From Candidatus Gastranaerophilales bacterium (GTDB lineage: Bacteria; Cyanobacteriota; Vampirovibrionia; Gastranaerophilales; Gastranaerophilaceae), in contig CALVED010000004.1 in NCBI GenBank assembly GCA_944326485.1, positions 124,001 to 188,000 on the forward strand: a stretch of 64,000 nucleotides of DNA, given 5' to 3'. Below, piece by piece: positions 62,143 through 64,000 of this stretch. The translations under genes and the position numbers were made by a program. The notes under the pieces are model-generated. The model saw nothing but the letters and a program-made list of their open reading frames with translations. It was not told the origin of the DNA and ran no database searches. Positions within the stretch are counted from its first letter, which is position 1, and each line of letters begins with the position of its first letter.

Positions 62143-64000
62143 TATTTTATTTCATCGTATCTTTTCTTAGCATATTGTCTGTATTCATTATCTTCTATGC
62201 TCATATCAATATATTTTTTGTAATTTTCTTTTGCAAGCGGATAATTTTTTAGTGAATCATAATCTACAGCTAAAGAATAGTATGCTATAACCATTTCAGG
62301 TGCATATTTAATTGTAGATTTGTAATCTTCAATAGCTTTTTGATAATTATTTAATGCATCAAAAGATAAAGCTCTATAGTAATATACAGTAGCATTTTGT
62401 GGGTTTGTATTGATTATTTTATCAAAAATTAAAATTGCTTCATTATATTTTTGTGTATCATACAATTTTACAGCTTCAGATAGTAAATCTTCAGTTTTCT
62501 TATCTGAGATATATTGCAATAAATCTTTTGCTTGTTTGTTATTTGGGTTTAAACTAATAGATTTATCTAAATAGTTTTTTGCATTTTCAAGGTCATTTGA
62601 ATTTACATAAATAGATGCAATATAAAAAGGAATTTCATCATTTTTATTATCAAGTGACATTGCTTTTTTATAATAATTTATTGCTTCAATATTATTATTT
62701 AAAGCTTGAAATGAGGCAGCAATACCAATTAAAGAGTCAGCTGTAGGAGGATTTATTAATTGATATTCAGCTATGGCTTTTCTATAGTCTCCGCTTTGAA
62801 AAGCATTTGCTGCTGTTGTGTACTTATTTGAAGCAAATTCTTTTGCTACTATATCAAATTGTTTCAATACTTGTTCATTGTTTGGTTCAAGCATTTTGGC
62901 TTTTTGTATTACCTGATATGCATCTAAATATTTCTTTTTTTGTCTGTAGGCTTGTGAAAGGTTAATATAAGCATCAATTTTTTTGTTATCAAGTTTTATT
63001 GTTTCAAGATAATATACAATTGCATCATCTATTTTATTAGCTTTGTGAAGTTCATAAGCAAATTCATAGTAAGAATCAGCATTCATAGGGCTATTTTGTA
63101 CATTTTTATACAAAAACGATAATAGTTCTTCTGTTGACATTGTATCTTTTAATAAATCATAAAGTTGCGCTTTTATTTGCGTATTTTTTGGTTCAATGTT
63201 TAGTGCTGTTTTATACAAATTAACAGCTTCTTCATTCCTGTTTAGTGCTTTTAAACATTCAGCTTTGTATACAAGAACTTTTGCATTATAAGGTTGTATC
63301 TTTAAAATATTATTATAGGTATTAATTGCTTCATTATATTTTTTTTGTTCTTGAAAAAGAGTTCCAATATTAATTTTGGTATTCAAATTTGTTGGATTTA
63401 ATTGTTCTGCTTTTTGATATTCAGTTAAAGCTTCAATATACCTTTTTTGTTTTTGAAGAACAACACCTAAATTTGCGTGAGCTTCTGCATCTTGAGGGTA
63501 TTCATCTACTTTTTTTTGCCAAATTCTTTCGAGGGAATTTAAAATGTCTTCTCTTTCTGATGAACTTGCAAGTGCATAATCATATTCTTTTAATGAAGAG
63601 TTAAAATCATTCATTTGCTCATAAGTTCTTGCTAATTTTAAGTGAGTTTCAGTGCTGTCAGGTTTTACGGCAAGGGCTTTTTGATAAAAAATTAAAGCTT
63701 TATCCGGTCTGTTAAATATTTTATAAATATCACCTAGTGAAGAGTTTGCTTCAAATGCGTATTTCGAATCATTTATTAATTGATAATAATCATAGGCAGA
63801 AGCAGCAAATTCTCCTTTTATTCTTGAATTTTTTGCCATAGAAAGTCTTTCTGATTGTGCAATTGTTTTCTTATTTGAATTTTCAAGAGTATTTAAATTT
63901 TTTTCCATTCCAAGAATTGTTTGTGATGATGCAAAATTTTGATCGTTTGCTGAAAAATATTTTAGAAAGAATAAGGCTGATTTTAAATCTGATATTGCGT
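62142..64000 (-). CDS. TPR-repeat protein, partial (N-terminus beyond the window)
   Basis: At least 619 codons are visible. An internal ATG at 63908 begins MEKNLNTLEN, but the frame stays open upstream to the window edge. The added residues (SDLKSALFFLKYFSANDQ) look like another TPR helix pair, so the true start is probably outside. There are about 14 TPR units, for example ALIFYQKALAVKPDSTETHLKLA and AINYYKKAMSLDNKNDEIPF. It has no catalytic domain in view and is likely a scaffold. Its stop overlaps the dusB ATG by one base. Confidence 0.85.
   Translation of the reverse strand, partial: AISDLKSALFFLKYFSANDQNFASSQTILGMEKNLNTLENSNKKTIAQSERLSMAKNSRIKGEFAASAYDYYQLINDSKYAFEANSSLGDIYKIFNRPDKALIFYQKALAVKPDSTETHLKLARTYEQMNDFNSSLKEYDYALASSSEREDILNSLERIWQKKVDEYPQDAEAHANLGVVLQKQKRYIEALTEYQKAEQLNPTNLNTKINIGTLFQEQKKYNEAINTYNNILKIQPYNAKVLVYKAECLKALNRNEEAVNLYKTALNIEPKNTQIKAQLYDLLKDTMSTEELLSFLYKNVQNSPMNADSYYEFAYELHKANKIDDAIVYYLETIKLDNKKIDAYINLSQAYRQKKKYLDAYQVIQKAKMLEPNNEQVLKQFDIVAKEFASNKYTTAANAFQSGDYRKAIAEYQLINPPTADSLIGIAASFQALNNNIEAINYYKKAMSLDNKNDEIPFYIASIYVNSNDLENAKNYLDKSISLNPNNKQAKDLLQYISDKKTEDLLSEAVKLYDTQKYNEAILIFDKIINTNPQNATVYYYRALSFDALNNYQKAIEDYKSTIKYAPEMVIAYYSLAVDYDSLKNYPLAKENYKKYIDMSIEDNEYRQYAKKRYDEIK

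Overview
This window looks like chromosome from a low-GC (by eye roughly 30% G+C), Gram-negative-type bacterium. It encodes BamA/Omp85, a TolC-type channel, a TonB-dependent receptor, an MlaD/MCE protein and Lgt. It also carries several proteins with a short N-terminal motif of the MKIS...FKG kind, which I associate from memory with uncultured gut relatives of Cyanobacteria (Melainabacteria/Vampirovibrionia, order Gastranaerophilales). That placement is an inference. Standard-code stops, including TGA, are used throughout. No prophage, insertion sequence, plasmid or CRISPR signature is visible.

Layout. 1-4435 (minus) is a run reading pheS, hisF, an unknown 199-aa gene, a HEAT-repeat gene, queC and a DUF366 gene cut by the window edge. 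4671-6581 (plus) holds an exported GH13-like protein and the HU gene with a clear promoter and terminator. 6644-9923 (minus) is bamA, tsaE, tsaB and a zinc-ribbon membrane protein. 10058-13452 is mixed: a coiled-coil protein, a radical SAM enzyme with a divergent 57-aa gene, a thioredoxin/CcdA pair and a lineage protein. 13768-25857 holds tolC, alr, two tandem GT-C-like membrane proteins, a ClpX-type zinc-finger protein next to a matrixin metalloprotease, the RNase P RNA, three lineage-specific proteins, tRNA-Arg(CCG) and a GT9 glycosyltransferase. leuS follows.

29097-35169 (minus) is the most coherent accessory unit. A promoter and a cobalamin-riboswitch-like leader precede a TonB receptor (btuB-like), an ABC permease (btuC-like), an ATPase (btuD-like) whose only plausible start codon is AUA or AUU, a periplasmic binding protein (btuF-like) and a B12-binding-type radical SAM protein. 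This reads as a regulated cobamide-uptake operon.

35197-46722 (minus, except the amidase and gdhA) contains a holin-like protein, a second radical SAM protein, recJ, fixX and fixC without fixAB, DUF1292, ruvX, a 545-aa unknown and a second stand-alone ClpX-type zinc finger. 46832-60216 (plus, except nth) carries a TPR lipoprotein, lgt, mlaD, upp, pgeF, a SEC-C protein, a lineage-specific protein, an EamA transporter, an aminotransferase, a two-subunit 2-oxoacid:ferredoxin oxidoreductase, a VKOR-thioredoxin fusion and queH. The window ends with a GIY-YIG protein, a tRNA-dihydrouridine synthase and a TPR protein whose frame runs off the edge.

The main structural finding is a dispersed non-coding repeat of about 170 bp in five copies (about 15085, 25858, 29054, 55562 and 60726). 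Four of the five lie between convergent gene ends. The copies share both termini, and one has an internal deletion explained by a short direct repeat.
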